Below are positions 45,775 through 55,070 of a DNA stretch of 64,000 nt, piece by piece; position 1 is the stretch's first letter, and the number at the start of each line of letters is the position of its first letter. Source of the stretch: Tabrizicola aquatica (lineage in GTDB: Bacteria; Pseudomonadota; Alphaproteobacteria; Rhodobacterales; Rhodobacteraceae). A program made the position numbers and the translations under genes. The notes beneath the pieces were generated by a model. That model was not told where the DNA came from and did no database searches. It saw only the letters and a program-made list of their open reading frames with translations. The stretch spans positions 124,001 to 188,000 of the forward strand of contig NZ_PJON01000005.1 in assembly GCF_002900975.1 (NCBI RefSeq). Direction: 5' to 3'.

Positions 45775-45848
45775 CACCTCCTCGATGACTTCGTCACGCG
45801 TCGTGCGCGCACCGACGAGGAGACGAAGTCGAACGAGGAGGCATCGCC
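45775..45848. repeat. Dispersed palindrome family, copy C
   Basis: Left arm CCTCCTCGATGACTTCGTCA (45778-45797) and right arm GAGACGAAGTCGAACGAGG (about 45820-45838) form an imperfect long hairpin, followed by GCATCGCC. The ACTTCGTCA and GACGAAGTC cores are shared with the copies at 9653 and 29306. Confidence 0.7.
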
Positions 45849-45877
45849 TTGACCCTTGCCCCCGGCTCTGCTTGAAG

Positions 45878-45904
45878 GCCCCGGATCATCTCCGGGGTCT
45901 TTTC
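45878..45904 (+). terminator. metK terminator overlapping the trmB start region
   Basis: CCCCGG-atcatct-CCGGGG followed by TCTTTTC, immediately before the trmB ATG (45905). Transcription from metK should end within bases of the next coding region. Confidence 0.8.
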
Positions 45905-46594
45905 ATGTCCGACGCGGGCGAACAGCGCAACTTCTATGGCCGCATTCACGGCAAGACCCTGCGCGCGCAGCAGAAGGCGGACCTTGAGACGGGGCTAGCT
46001 GCCCTGTCGCTGCCTGGCGTGACGCGTGAGGAGAACCCGTCGCGGGCGAAGCTGGACCTGGGCTTTACCGGTGGGCGGCCCCTGTGGCTGGAGGTCGGCT
46101 TTGGCGGGGGCGAACATCTGGTGCATATGGCCGCGCGGAACCCCGGCATCTACCTGATCGGCTGTGAGCCCTTCGTGAACGGGGTCGCGATGCTGCTGGG
46201 CAAGCTGCGCGACGGGAAGGTCGAGAATGTCGCGATCCATCCCGGCGACGTCCGCGACCTTTTCGACGTGCTGCCGGATGGCTGCCTGTCCAAGGTCTTT
46301 CTCAACTATCCTGACCCCTGGCCCAAGGCCCGCCACCACCGCCGCCGCTTTGTGACGCCGGGCTACCTGACCGCGCTGGCCCGCGCCTGCGCGCCGGGGG
46401 CCGAGTTCCGCGTTGCGACCGACATCCCCGATTACGTCCGCCAGACGCTGGAAGAGGTGCCGCAGGCCGGGTTCACCCTGGTCTCGCAGACCGGCGAGGG
46501 CGCGGCCTGGGAGGATTGGCTCTCTACCCGCTATGAGCAGAAGGCCCTGCGCGAGGGGCGGGCGCCGCATTACCTGACCTTCCGGCGGGGATAG
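45905..46594 (+). CDS. trmB: tRNA (guanine-N7-)-methyltransferase
   Basis: 229 residues. [16 protein letters not shown] is the SAM-binding motif. [20 protein letters not shown] holds the catalytic Asp-Pro-Trp motif of TrmB, and YEQKALREG follows near the C-terminus. It makes m7G46 in tRNA variable loops. The ATG at 45905 is 0-1 bases beyond a terminator hairpin, so ribosome binding needs GGGG inside the stem or another promoter. A longer in-frame start at 45785 lies within the repeat. Confidence 0.93.
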   Translation: MSDAGEQRNFYGRIHGKTLRAQQKADLETGLAALSLPGVTREENPSRAKLDLGFTGGRPLWLEVGFGGGEHLVHMAARNPGIYLIGCEPFVNGVAMLLGKLRDGKVENVAIHPGDVRDLFDVLPDGCLSKVFLNYPDPWPKARHHRRRFVTPGYLTALARACAPGAEFRVATDIPDYVRQTLEEVPQAGFTLVSQTGEGAAWEDWLSTRYEQKALREGRAPHYLTFRRG

Positions 46595-46688
46595 CCGAAG
46601 CCTCCGGTCCCACTGCCTTGCAGAAATCGGGGTCGCGCGGGGCTTTCGCTTGCGCTATCAGGCTTCCCGAAGTGTGAGGGAGACCAAG

Positions 46689-48035
46689 ATGTCCGGCCAT
46701 GGCGACGCGCAACCGATGAAATCCCGCAAGTCCGGGCCGCTGAAGGGCGTGGCTTCGGTGCCGGGCGACAAGTCGATCTCGCACCGCAGCCTGATCTTCG
46801 GCGCGATGGCGGTGGGGGAGACGCGGATCTCGGGCCTGCTGGAAGGCCAGGACGTGCTGGACACCGCCAAGGCAATGCGGGCGTTTGGCGCGACGGTCAC
46901 TCGGCATGGCGAGGGGGCCTGGACCGTGAATGGTGTCGGTGTCGGTGGCTTCCAGGAGCCGGCGGATGTGCTGGACGTCGGCAATTCCGGCACAGGCGCC
47001 CGGCTGATCATGGGGACGATGGCGACGACGCCGATCACCGCGACCTTCACCGGGGACGCCTCGCTTCGCAAGCGCCCGATGGGGCGGGTGACGGACCCGC
47101 TGTCGCTGTTCGGCGCGCGGGCCTACGGACGGCAGGGCGGGCGGTTGCCGATGACGATCGTCGGCGCGGCGAACCCGGTGCCGGTGCGGTACACGCTGCC
47201 GGTGGCTTCGGCCCAAGTGAAGTCGGCGGTGCTGCTGGCGGGGCTGAATGCGCCCGGCGAGACGGTGGTGATCGAGAAGGAACCGACGCGCGACCATTCC
47301 GAGCGGATGCTGGTCGGCTTCGGGGCCAAGCTGCACGTCGAGAAATCGGCCGAGGGGCATGTCATCACCCTGACCGGCCAGCCCGAGCTGCGCCCGCAGA
47401 CCGTTGCGGTGCCGCGCGATCCCTCCAGCGCGGCTTTCCCGGTCTGTGCGGCGCTGATCGTCGAGGGGTCGGATATCCTGGTGCCGGGCGTTTCCCAGAA
47501 CCTGACCCGGAACGGCCTCTATCTGACGCTGGTCGAGATGGGCGCGGAGATCGAGTTCCAGAACCCGCGGGAAGAAGGCGGCGAGCCGGTGGCGGACCTC
47601 CGCGTCCGGTTCAGCGGCGCCATGAAGGGGATCGAGGTTCCGCCCGAACGCGCGCCGTCGATGATCGACGAATATCCGGTCCTGTCGGTGGTGGCCTCCT
47701 TCGCGACCGGCAAGACGGTGATGCGGGGGGTGAAGGAATTGCGGGTCAAGGAAAGCGACCGGATCGACGCGATGGCCCGGGGGCTGGAGGCCTGCGGGGT
47801 CCGCGTCGAGGAGGACGAGGATACCCTGATCGTCCACGGGATGGGGCCGGGGGGCGTGCCGGGCGGGGCGACCTGTGCCACTCATATCGACCACCGGATT
47901 GCCATGTCGTTCCTTGTGGCCGGCATGGCAGCGCAGAAGCCGGTCGCGGTGGACGATGCCTCGCCGATTGTGACGTCTTTCCCGATCTTCGAAAGCCTGA
48001 TGAACGGGCTTGGGGCCAATATCCGGCGGGAGTGA
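46689..48035 (+). CDS. aroA: 5-enolpyruvylshikimate-3-phosphate synthase
   Basis: 448 residues, class II-like. [18 protein letters not shown] (PEP/shikimate site), [60 protein letters not shown] and [14 protein letters not shown] follow in order. It joins PEP to shikimate 3-phosphate in aromatic synthesis. Where glyphosate-tolerant CP4 has NAATG, this enzyme reads NSGTG, with Gly in place of the key Ala. The ATG at 46689 follows GGGAG; trpF and trpB lie 7 kb on. Confidence 0.96.
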   Translation: MSGHGDAQPMKSRKSGPLKGVASVPGDKSISHRSLIFGAMAVGETRISGLLEGQDVLDTAKAMRAFGATVTRHGEGAWTVNGVGVGGFQEPADVLDVGNSGTGARLIMGTMATTPITATFTGDASLRKRPMGRVTDPLSLFGARAYGRQGGRLPMTIVGAANPVPVRYTLPVASAQVKSAVLLAGLNAPGETVVIEKEPTRDHSERMLVGFGAKLHVEKSAEGHVITLTGQPELRPQTVAVPRDPSSAAFPVCAALIVEGSDILVPGVSQNLTRNGLYLTLVEMGAEIEFQNPREEGGEPVADLRVRFSGAMKGIEVPPERAPSMIDEYPVLSVVASFATGKTVMRGVKELRVKESDRIDAMARGLEACGVRVEEDEDTLIVHGMGPGGVPGGATCATHIDHRIAMSFLVAGMAAQKPVAVDDASPIVTSFPIFESLMNGLGANIRRE

Positions 48036-48069
48036 ACCAGGGGGCCGCAGGCGAAAAAGGGGCGGGACG

Positions 48070-48687
48070 ATGGCAGGCAAGGTGGCAGTGGCTATCGCGT
48101 TCAGCGTAGGACTCACCGGGTTGGTGCAGACGGCGCATGGCCAGTCTGAAACGGTCGAAAGCCCGTTCCTTGCCGAATTCCTATACCGCTTCGTCGATCC
48201 GATCCGGCGGGGCGAACCAATTGACCTGACAGGGCTCAGCCAGGCGGGCACGATTTTCGAAGCGACAAGCTACGATGCCAGCGATGGCAGCTTTGGTGCC
48301 ACAATTGGGGAAAAGGGCGGCGATTTGGAAATCATGTCCATCGCCACTGCGGACGAGAATCTTGCCCCTGTTCCGCAGGGTGACCAGACAAACATCCGCA
48401 TGACCAGGGCCGAGCTTGATGCCTTTGTCACGGCTGTGAGGCATTGGCAAAATTCGACGGACGGTGTCGAGCCAGTGGAACGCTGCCCGGACTGGCCGGT
48501 GCCGGGAGCATCTGAAAACGTCCTGTTGCAGGACGTCGTCCAGTTTCAGGCCGCGGATGGCAAGCTCGCGCTCCTGCAGGTCACAGCGTCGAATATGATC
48601 TCGGCAGAGGCGGCGGAGACGCTGAAACCTGTCTGGTTTGTCGTCATGGTGCTGCAGACGGGCAAAGAGTGGCGCTGTCCGGCGTGA
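48070..48687 (+). CDS. Secreted protein of unknown function, lower GC than neighbours
   Basis: 205 residues. Signal peptide [22 protein letters not shown]. The mature part has [39 protein letters not shown] and [18 protein letters not shown]; two cysteines near the C-terminus (ERCPDW and EWRCPA) could form a disulfide. No domain recognised. Base composition is visibly less GC-rich (AAT, TTG, ACA codons) than aroA and cmk, which flank it, so transfer is possible. It lies between them in the same direction. Confidence 0.68.
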   Translation: MAGKVAVAIAFSVGLTGLVQTAHGQSETVESPFLAEFLYRFVDPIRRGEPIDLTGLSQAGTIFEATSYDASDGSFGATIGEKGGDLEIMSIATADENLAPVPQGDQTNIRMTRAELDAFVTAVRHWQNSTDGVEPVERCPDWPVPGASENVLLQDVVQFQAADGKLALLQVTASNMISAEAAETLKPVWFVVMVLQTGKEWRCPA

Positions 48688-48703
48688 GCAGAGGGAGAGT
48701 GCG

Positions 48704-49303
48704 GTGATCTTCACGGTGGCCATCGACGGGCCGGCGGCGGCGGGCAAGGGCACGATCAGCCGCGCGATGGCCGAGCGGTTCGGCTTTGCGCATCTCGACA
48801 CCGGGTCGCTGTACCGCGCGGTCGGGGTGAAGAACGGCGATCCGGTCGCGGCGGCGCGGGGCCTGACGCCCGATGACCTGGAGCGGGACGACCTGCGGTC
48901 TCTTGCTGTGGGGCAAGCGGCCAGCCGGGTTGCGGTGATCCCCGAGGTGCGGGCGGCCTTGCTGGAGTTCCAGCGCAGGTTCGCGCGGCGCGAGGGTGGC
49001 GCGGTCCTGGATGGGCGCGACATCGGCACGGTGATCTGCCCCGAGGCCGAGGTAAAGCTGTACGTCACCGCCAGCCCCGAGGTGCGCGCGCACCGGCGTT
49101 GGCTGGAACTGGGCGGCGACGAGGCGCAGGTCCTGGCCGAAGTCCGCGAGCGTGACGCCCGCGACATGGGCCGGGTCGATGCGCCGCTGCGACCCGCTGC
49201 CGATGCCGTGCTGATCGACACCAGCGAAATGACCATCGGCGAGGCGGTGGAACTGGCCGCCGCAGCGGTCGAGGCTGCCTTGCGCCGGGCTGGGCCGGGC
49301 TGA
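48704..49303 (+). CDS. cmk: Cytidylate kinase
   Basis: 199 residues from a GTG at 48704 with GAGGGAG upstream. The P-loop is [42 protein letters not shown] and [18 protein letters not shown] are Cmk hallmarks. It phosphorylates CMP and dCMP. The usual neighbour rpsA lies 2.4 kb downstream, beyond three other genes. The gene ends 2 bases before the next ATG. Confidence 0.95.
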   Translation: MIFTVAIDGPAAAGKGTISRAMAERFGFAHLDTGSLYRAVGVKNGDPVAAARGLTPDDLERDDLRSLAVGQAASRVAVIPEVRAALLEFQRRFARREGGAVLDGRDIGTVICPEAEVKLYVTASPEVRAHRRWLELGGDEAQVLAEVRERDARDMGRVDAPLRPAADAVLIDTSEMTIGEAVELAAAAVEAALRRAGPG

Positions 49304-49305
49304 CG

Positions 49306-50271
49306 ATGGTCCCCCGGCCCGAGGTCCATTTCCACATCAACCCCAAGCAGGCCCATGCCTGGCGCGGCAAGGAACGGCTGGCGATCTTTACCCGGCTGGC
49401 CGAACTTTGCGAAAAACACGGTCTTACCGTTCGTGCCCTGGCCCGACCGGGGCACGAGATGAACGCGGGGCAAGGCGCTGCGGATGGCAACCTGCATGTC
49501 GTCGAGAATGGCCAGATGCAGGGCGAAGGCTGGCTGAACACCGCGCTGGCCTATATCGAGGGGTTCTGGCACCTGGACCCCGAGGGCATCCAGGCCGAAA
49601 GCAGCGCCGGCCGGGCAGTCTTTGATCCCGGCGCGGTGGACGAGCCTGCGGCCCGCCAGTTCCTGGACCAGTTGCAACACCGCCTCGTCACCCCCCGCAA
49701 GTCGCGGTTCAACCAGCCGCGCGCGGCGGCGCAAGGCTTGCCGCAGGGGGCGGTTGCGCTGTTCCTGCAAGGCCGCTCGGCCTATCACAAGGGGCGCTGC
49801 CCCCTGCCGATGGAGCGGATGATCCAGGGCGTTGCGGCCGGGGCAGGGGGGCGGCCGGTCCTGGTCAAGCCGCATCCGAAGGCGCTGGAGGAAGGGGCCG
49901 CCGCGATTGCCGCCGCGATGGCGCGCGGCGCCAAGGTGCAAGTGACCGATGCCAATGTGCATGACGTGCTGGCCGCCTGCGCGGTCACGGTCTCGGTCAA
50001 CTCGGCGGTGGCGATGGAAGGGTTCCTGCATGGCAAGCCGGCGATACTGTTCGGCCGGTCGGACTTTCCCAGCCTGGTGGTGCACGCAAAGGGTGAGGCG
50101 GATTTTCCGCAGGCACTGGCTGGGGCGCTGGGCCGGGACTGGCCCTTTGCCCGGATGCTGCACTGGTACTACGGCCAGCACACGCTGGAACTGGACGCCC
50201 CGGATTTCGAGGAACGGGCCTTTGCCGCCTTCGCGCGGGTCGGGTTTCCGAAAGACAGGCTGGGACTTTAG
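49306..50271 (+). CDS. Capsule polysaccharide synthesis/export-like protein (KpsS/KpsC-like)
   Basis: 321 residues. The late part has PVLVKPHPKALEEG and VTVSVNSAVAMEGFLHGKP, then AILFGRSDFPSLVV, the classic Capsule_synth (KpsS/KpsC Kdo-transferase-like) signature. An early VHFHINPKQAHAW and LALAYIEGFWHLDPEG-like block precedes it. No other capsule genes are nearby, so it may act on a different glycan. It starts two bases after cmk and is co-transcribed. Confidence 0.8.
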   Translation: MVPRPEVHFHINPKQAHAWRGKERLAIFTRLAELCEKHGLTVRALARPGHEMNAGQGAADGNLHVVENGQMQGEGWLNTALAYIEGFWHLDPEGIQAESSAGRAVFDPGAVDEPAARQFLDQLQHRLVTPRKSRFNQPRAAAQGLPQGAVALFLQGRSAYHKGRCPLPMERMIQGVAAGAGGRPVLVKPHPKALEEGAAAIAAAMARGAKVQVTDANVHDVLAACAVTVSVNSAVAMEGFLHGKPAILFGRSDFPSLVVHAKGEADFPQALAGALGRDWPFARMLHWYYGQHTLELDAPDFEERAFAAFARVGFPKDRLGL

Positions 50272-50280
50272 GCTGGGGCT

Positions 50281-50616
50281 TCAGCCCGACCGCCGCAGCA
50301 AGGCCGTCACCGCCGCCAGCGCCCAGGCGGGTAGGGCCAGGACAAGGACCGCAACCAGACCCAGGGGCAGCAAGCCCGCCCCACCGCCGCTGGCCAGACC
50401 GGTGACTGCAAGCACAAGCAGCAAGGGCAGAAAGACAAGCGCGGTCTGGCGCAGCGCCTGATCAGGGCGCAGCGCCGCCAGAACTGCGGTCGTCAGGACG
50501 GCCGCGCCCCAGACCGTCCAGAAGGCGGGGACATCCCAAAGCTCGCGCGGGTGGGCGGCCCAGGCGGCGCAGGACCACAGGGCAAGGCCGATGAGAAAGG
50601 GGGGCAACCAGGGCAT
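50281..50616 (-). CDS. Small integral membrane protein
   Basis: 111 residues, ATG at 50616. About four hydrophobic helices: FLIGLALWSCAAWA, VWGAAVLTTAVLAAL, ALVFLPLLLVLAVTGLA and LGLVAVLVLALPAWALAAVT, with a short basic C-terminus (LLRRSG). No domain recognised. Convergent with the preceding gene and 120 bases from the divergent YihY gene. Function unknown. Confidence 0.6.
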   Translation of the reverse strand: MPWLPPFLIGLALWSCAAWAAHPRELWDVPAFWTVWGAAVLTTAVLAALRPDQALRQTALVFLPLLLVLAVTGLASGGGAGLLPLGLVAVLVLALPAWALAAVTALLRRSG

Positions 50617-50736
50617 GGGCACAGTTTTCCGGGGAAAGATGGCCGGAATATGGGCCTGGAATGGCAATGATCGTCGCAGCGCCGGAACTTCCGGGGGCTT
50701 CCGGCCGTTGGCTTTCGGGACGAAGGGAGACAGCGA

Positions 50737-51570
50737 ATGATCCGGCTTTCCGATCTGGGCGGGTTTCTGCGCGCCTTGCGCGACGAGGTTCAGCGCGACC
50801 GCGTGCTGGCAGTGGCGGCGGGGGTGACGTTCTATGCGTTGCTGGCGGTGGTGCCGGCGATCACGGCGCTGATCTCGATTTTCGGGCTGATCCTGGCGCC
50901 GGAAGAGGTGCCGGGCCTGATGGCGCCGCTGGCCGGGCTGATGCCCGAGGAGGCGCGGGTGCTGGTGACGGGCCAGGCGGAACGGATCGCCGCCAAGGCC
51001 GACGACACGCTGTCCTTGACCGCGCTGGTGGCGCTGGCGGTGGCGCTGTGGTCGGCCAACGGCGGGACCAAGGCGCTGATCGAGGCGCTGGGGATCGCCT
51101 ATGACGTGCGCGAGATGCGCGGCTTTGTGCGGCTGACGCTGGTGGCGGTGGGCTTCACGCTGGGTGGCTTCGCGCTGGTGGTCCTGATCGGCGCGGCCGT
51201 GGCGGCGCTGCCCTTCCTGGTCGACCAACTGGGCCCGGGGGCCGAGGCGCTGGTGCTGATCCTGCGCTGGCCGGTGATCCTGGCGGTGATGATCGTCGTC
51301 CTGGCCGTGGTCTACTGCTGGGGGCCGAACCGGCCGGATGCGGAATGGCGCTGGATCACGCCGGGGGCGGTCATCGCCTCGGTCGGGCTGGTGGCGATCT
51401 CGGGCGGGATGGGGTGGTATGTCGCCAACTTCGGCAGCTATGACGAGACCTATGGCTCGCTTGCGGCGGTGGTGGTGCTGATGCTGTGGGTCTGGCTGTC
51501 GACGGTGATGGTGCTGCTGGGTGCCGAGATCAACGCGGAACTTGACCGGCGCACCGCCGCGCGACGCTGA
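50737..51570 (+). CDS. YihY/virulence factor BrkB family membrane protein
   Basis: 277 residues, five to six membrane helices. LAVAAGVTFYALLAVVPAIT and SANGGTKALIEALGIAYDV are the family motifs; VYCWGPNRPDAEWRWITPG and GSYDETYGSLAAVVVLMLWV follow. Despite old names (RNase BN), these are polytopic inner-membrane proteins with unclear role. A promoter for rpsA starts just past its stop. Confidence 0.92.
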   Translation: MIRLSDLGGFLRALRDEVQRDRVLAVAAGVTFYALLAVVPAITALISIFGLILAPEEVPGLMAPLAGLMPEEARVLVTGQAERIAAKADDTLSLTALVALAVALWSANGGTKALIEALGIAYDVREMRGFVRLTLVAVGFTLGGFALVVLIGAAVAALPFLVDQLGPGAEALVLILRWPVILAVMIVVLAVVYCWGPNRPDAEWRWITPGAVIASVGLVAISGGMGWYVANFGSYDETYGSLAAVVVLMLWVWLSTVMVLLGAEINAELDRRTAARR

Positions 51571-51576
51571 GTTTTC

Positions 51577-51605
51577 TTGCAGCGCGGCGGCATTGGGTCT
51601 ATAGG
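51577..51605 (+). promoter_or_regulatory. Candidate rpsA promoter
   Basis: TTGCAG (51577-51582), 17 bases, TATAGG (51600-51605). It begins 7 bases after the YihY stop and would give a leader of about 117 bases before the rpsA ATG. Confidence 0.65.
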
Positions 51606-51613
51606 CCGCCCAT

Positions 51614-51668
51614 CCCGAAGTGATCCCGACCGCCGGCCCGTCCGGAGGGGCGGGTCCTTTCATTCGGG
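51614..51668 (+). promoter_or_regulatory. Structured leader of rpsA
   Basis: An outer CCCGAA/TTCGGG pairing (51614-51619 with 51663-51668) encloses a strong GC hairpin (51635-51657) with a GGAG loop and a TTT tail. It could attenuate transcription or act in S1 autoregulation; this is inference. Confidence 0.45.
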
Positions 51669-51728
51669 CAAGACCGGCGGAGCCAACCGCATGGCCTGTG
51701 AAAAGACGTGAAAAGGAAACTGATCTAT

Positions 51729-53408
51729 ATGTGCGCTAAAGCAACCATGGAAGACTTCGAAGCCCTGTTGAAGGAAAGCTTCGAGATCGACACTCCCGAA
51801 GAGGGCACTGTCGTCAAAGGCCGGGTCATCGCGATCGAAGCGGGCCAGGCCATCATCGATGTCGGCTACAAGATGGAAGGCCGCATCGACCTTAAAGAAT
51901 TCGCGAACCCCGGTGAGCAGCCCAACATCAACGTTGGCGACACTGTGGAAGTCTATCTGGACCGCGTCGAGAACGCTCGTGGCGAAGCCCAGATCAGCCG
52001 TGAGAAGGCCCGCCGCGAGGAAGCCTGGGACCGTCTGGAAAAAGCCTATGCCGCCGAGCAGCGCGTCGATGGCGCGATCTTCGGTCGGGTCAAGGGCGGC
52101 TTCACTGTCGACCTGGGTGGCGCTGTTGCGTTCCTTCCCGGTTCGCAGGTTGACGTCCGCCCGGTGCGCGACGCTGGCCCGCTGATGGGCATGAAGCAGC
52201 CGTTCCAGATCCTGAAGATGGACCGTCGCCGCGGCAACATCGTTGTCTCGCGCCGTGCGATCCTGGAAGAATCGCGTGCCGAGCAGCGTGCGGAAGTCAT
52301 CGGCAACCTGTCCGAAGGTCAGGTCGTGGATGGCGTGGTCAAGAACATCACCGAATACGGTGCCTTCGTTGACCTGGGCGGCGTTGACGGCCTGCTGCAC
52401 GTCACCGACATGGCTTGGCGCCGCGTCAACCACCCGTCGGAAATCCTGTCGATCGGCGAGACCGTCAAGGTCCAGGTCATCAAGATCAACAAGGAAACCC
52501 ACCGCATCAGCCTGGGCATGAAGCAGCTTCAGTCCGATCCGTGGGATGCCGTCGAGAAGATGTATCCCATCGGTTCGGTCCACAAGGGCCGCGTCACCAA
52601 CATCACCGACTACGGCGCCTTCGTGGAGCTGGAAGCGGGGGTCGAGGGCCTGGTTCACGTCTCGGAAATGTCCTGGACGAAGAAGAACGTGCACCCCGGC
52701 AAGATCGTCTCCACCTCGCAAGAGGTTGACGTCATGGTTCTGGAAATCGACAGCGCCAAGCGTCGCGTTTCGCTGGGCCTGAAGCAGACTCAGCGCAACC
52801 CGTGGGAAGTCTTTGCCGAGACCCACCCGGTTGGTTCGTCGATCGAAGGCGAAGTCAAGAACATCACCGAATTCGGTCTGTTCGTCGGCCTCGACAACGA
52901 CATCGACGGCATGGTCCACCTGTCGGACCTGTCCTGGGACCAGCGCGGCGAAGAAGCCATCCAGAACTACCGCAAGGGCGACACGGTTCAGGCCGCCGTC
53001 ACCGAAGTGGACGTCGAGAAAGAGCGGATCTCGCTTTCGATCAAGGCTCTGGGCGACGACACCTTCACCGATGCGGTTGATGGCGTGAAGCGTGGCGCGG
53101 TGATCACCGTGGCCGTGACCGCGATCGAGGACGGCGGGATCGAAGTGGAATACAACGGCGCCAAGTCGTTCATCCGCCGCTCGGACCTGGCCCGCGACCG
53201 TGCCGACCAGCGCCCCGAGCGCTTCCAGGTCGGTGACAAGGTCGACGTGCGCGTGACCAACATCGACCCCAAGACCCGCAAGCTGGGCCTGTCGATCAAG
53301 GCGCGCGAGATCGCCGAAGAGAAGGAAGCCGTCGAACAGTATGGTTCGTCCGATTCGGGCGCCTCGCTGGGCGACATCCTGGGCGCGGCCCTGAAGGACC
53401 GCAGCTAA
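51729..53408 (+). CDS. rpsA: 30S ribosomal protein S1
   Basis: 559 residues with six S1 RNA-binding repeats. The start is taken at ATG 51729 (MCAKATMEDFEALLKESF), matching alphaproteobacterial S1; a GTG at 51708 is less likely. Repeats 3-6 carry VKNITEYGAFVDLG, VTNITDYGAFVELE and VKNITEFGLFVGLD variants. The C-terminus ends ASLGDILGAALKDRS, as usual. It binds mRNA and the ribosome for initiation on structured transcripts. Codon usage is the optimised set of highly expressed genes. Confidence 0.97.
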   Translation: MCAKATMEDFEALLKESFEIDTPEEGTVVKGRVIAIEAGQAIIDVGYKMEGRIDLKEFANPGEQPNINVGDTVEVYLDRVENARGEAQISREKARREEAWDRLEKAYAAEQRVDGAIFGRVKGGFTVDLGGAVAFLPGSQVDVRPVRDAGPLMGMKQPFQILKMDRRRGNIVVSRRAILEESRAEQRAEVIGNLSEGQVVDGVVKNITEYGAFVDLGGVDGLLHVTDMAWRRVNHPSEILSIGETVKVQVIKINKETHRISLGMKQLQSDPWDAVEKMYPIGSVHKGRVTNITDYGAFVELEAGVEGLVHVSEMSWTKKNVHPGKIVSTSQEVDVMVLEIDSAKRRVSLGLKQTQRNPWEVFAETHPVGSSIEGEVKNITEFGLFVGLDNDIDGMVHLSDLSWDQRGEEAIQNYRKGDTVQAAVTEVDVEKERISLSIKALGDDTFTDAVDGVKRGAVITVAVTAIEDGGIEVEYNGAKSFIRRSDLARDRADQRPERFQVGDKVDVRVTNIDPKTRKLGLSIKAREIAEEKEAVEQYGSSDSGASLGDILGAALKDRS

Positions 53409-53431
53409 GCTGTCCTCTGGTTGAAATCCGA

Positions 53432-53464
53432 AAGGCCCCGCCCCCGTGCGGGGCCTTTCCTTTT
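53432..53464 (+). terminator. rpsA terminator
   Basis: AAAGGCCCCGC-(6)-GCGGGGCCTTT followed by CCTTTT; a perfect 11-base stem. Confidence 0.9.
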
Positions 53465-53494
53465 GGGGCCCCACCCCCAAGTCCCGGTTTTTGT

Positions 53495-53524
53495 TTGCTC
53501 CGACACAAAACCTGCCGCTATAGT
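53495..53524 (+). promoter_or_regulatory. Candidate ihfB promoter
   Basis: TTGCTC (53495-53500), 18 bases, TATAGT (53519-53524), about 60 bases before the ihfB ATG. Confidence 0.55.
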
Positions 53525-53585
53525 CGCCCCAGAACAACGCGTGGCGGCCGCTGCCAACCTGGCCGACCACTGGGGGGGACAACGG

Positions 53586-53867
53586 ATGATCCGATCCGAA
53601 CTGATTCAGAAGATCGCTGACGAGAACCCGCATCTGACGCAGCGGCATGTCGAGCGGATCGTAAATACGGTGTTCGAGGAAATCATCGACGCATTGGCCA
53701 AGGGCGACCGCGTCGAACTGCGCGGCTTCGGGGCCTTTTCGGTCAAGGCGCGCGATGGCCGCGTGGGCCGAAACCCCCGCACGGGCGAGGCGGTGAAAGT
53801 CGACGACAAGAAGGTGCCGTTCTTCAAGACCGGCAAGCTTCTGCGCGATCGGCTGAACGGAAAATAG
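53586..53867 (+). CDS. ihfB: Integration host factor beta subunit
   Basis: 93 residues. [52 protein letters not shown], then [14 protein letters not shown] with the conserved Arg-Asn-Pro of the DNA-intercalating arm, and the [14 protein letters not shown] tail. It bends DNA as a heterodimer with IhfA. The position after rpsA is the standard arrangement. An upstream in-frame start at 53421 lies in the terminator region and is not used. Confidence 0.97.
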   Translation: MIRSELIQKIADENPHLTQRHVERIVNTVFEEIIDALAKGDRVELRGFGAFSVKARDGRVGRNPRTGEAVKVDDKKVPFFKTGKLLRDRLNGK

Positions 53868-53930
53868 CCGCATCGCTTGCGCCCGGGCCGGATCGGGCCG
53901 ATATTGGTCTGACACGCCGGGGTTGACCGC

Positions 53931-54284
53931 ATGATCCGCTATCTACGCCTGATCCTTCTGGGCCTTTTGGGCCTGTTCCTGCTGACCGTGGCCCTGGCCA
54001 ACCGCGCCCCCGTCGAGGTGCGGCTGTTGCCGGGCGACCTGGCGGCGCTGACCGGGCTGACCTGGGCGATGCAGCTGCCGCTGTTCCTGGTGATCTTCGC
54101 CGGGATCGTGGCGGGCGTATTGATCGGCTTTGTCTGGGAATGGTTCCGCGAGCATGGCCACCGCGCCACCGCCAGTCAGAAGTCGCGCGAGGTCGCGCGG
54201 CTGGAGCGGGAGTTGGCGGTGCTGAAGGATTCCGCCTCGGTCCCGCCGAAGGATGAGGTGTTGGCGCTTTTGGACAAACGCTAG
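53931..54284 (+). CDS. LapA-like DUF1049 membrane protein
   Basis: 117 residues. Two membrane helices ([20 protein letters not shown] and [20 protein letters not shown]) separated by [15 protein letters not shown], then a cytoplasmic coiled coil ([18 protein letters not shown]). This is the LapA_dom pattern; in enterobacteria LapA/LapB affect lipopolysaccharide assembly. The stop overlaps the trpF GTG by one base, so the two are linked. Confidence 0.88.
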   Translation: MIRYLRLILLGLLGLFLLTVALANRAPVEVRLLPGDLAALTGLTWAMQLPLFLVIFAGIVAGVLIGFVWEWFREHGHRATASQKSREVARLERELAVLKDSASVPPKDEVLALLDKR

Positions 54285-54949
54285 TGCAGGTCCGGGTCAA
54301 GATCTGCGGGCTGCGGACGGCGGCCGACGTGGCGGCGGTGGCACGGGCCGGGGCGGGCTATGCAGGGTTCGTCTTTTTCCCGAAAAGCCCGCGCCACCTG
54401 ACGCTGGAGGCCGCGCGCGAGTTGGCACTGGGGGCGCCGGACGGGCTGTGCAAGGTCGCGCTGACAGTGGATGCCGACGACGCCGCGCTGGATGCCCTTG
54501 TGGACGCGGTGCCCCTGGACATGCTGCAACTGCACGGCCTTGAGACGCCCGAGCGCGTGGCGGCGGTCAAGGCGCGCTATGGCCTGCCGGTGATGAAGGC
54601 GATGGGCGTCGCCGGAGAGGACGACCTGGCCGGCCTGATGGAGATGAGCCTGGCGGCCGATCAGCTGCTGATCGACGCCAAGCCGCCGAAGGGGGCCGAC
54701 CTGCCGGGCGGCAACGGGCTGGCCTTCGACTGGCGACTGCTGGTCGGGCGCAAGTGGTTGCGACCCTGGATGCTGGCGGGCGGGCTGACGCCGGACAACG
54801 TGGCACAGGCGGTGCGGCTGACGGGCGCGCGGCAGGTGGACGTGTCCTCGGGCGTGGAGTCTGCTCCGGGGGTGAAGGACGCAGGCCGGATCGCGGCTTT
54901 CGTCGAGGCGGCGCAAGGGGTGAAGGGCGGGGTGCCCATCCTGCGCTAG
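54284..54949 (+). CDS. trpF: Phosphoribosylanthranilate isomerase
   Basis: 221 residues from a GTG ([16 protein letters not shown]). VKICGL carries the catalytic Cys; [38 protein letters not shown] (Asp) and [14 protein letters not shown] complete the (beta/alpha)8 active site. It converts N-(5'-phosphoribosyl)anthranilate to CdRP in tryptophan synthesis. It ends just before the AT-rich hairpin, and trpB follows 121 bases later. Confidence 0.95.
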   Translation: MQVRVKICGLRTAADVAAVARAGAGYAGFVFFPKSPRHLTLEAARELALGAPDGLCKVALTVDADDAALDALVDAVPLDMLQLHGLETPERVAAVKARYGLPVMKAMGVAGEDDLAGLMEMSLAADQLLIDAKPPKGADLPGGNGLAFDWRLLVGRKWLRPWMLAGGLTPDNVAQAVRLTGARQVDVSSGVESAPGVKDAGRIAAFVEAAQGVKGGVPILR

Positions 54950-54950
54950 A

Positions 54951-54971
54951 CGAATTTTCTGCGAAAATTCG
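54951..54971. repeat. AT-rich hairpin, copy 2
   Basis: CGAATTTT-CTGCG-AAAATTCG, eight-base arms with the same CTGCG loop as the copy at 23824, directly past the trpF stop. Confidence 0.65.
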
Positions 54972-55070
54972 GGCGGGCGGCTTGGGCGACCGTCCAGTGT
55001 TTTCGAAAACTCCGGCTTTTCCAGACGCCGCAATGGCGCTACATCCCGCAGGGAACAACGGGGGTGTGCC

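Noticed and set aside
51660-53915. 751-codon open frame opposite rpsA and ihfB
   Set aside because: Antisense shadow of rpsA and ihfB; no family motif and no ribosome site.
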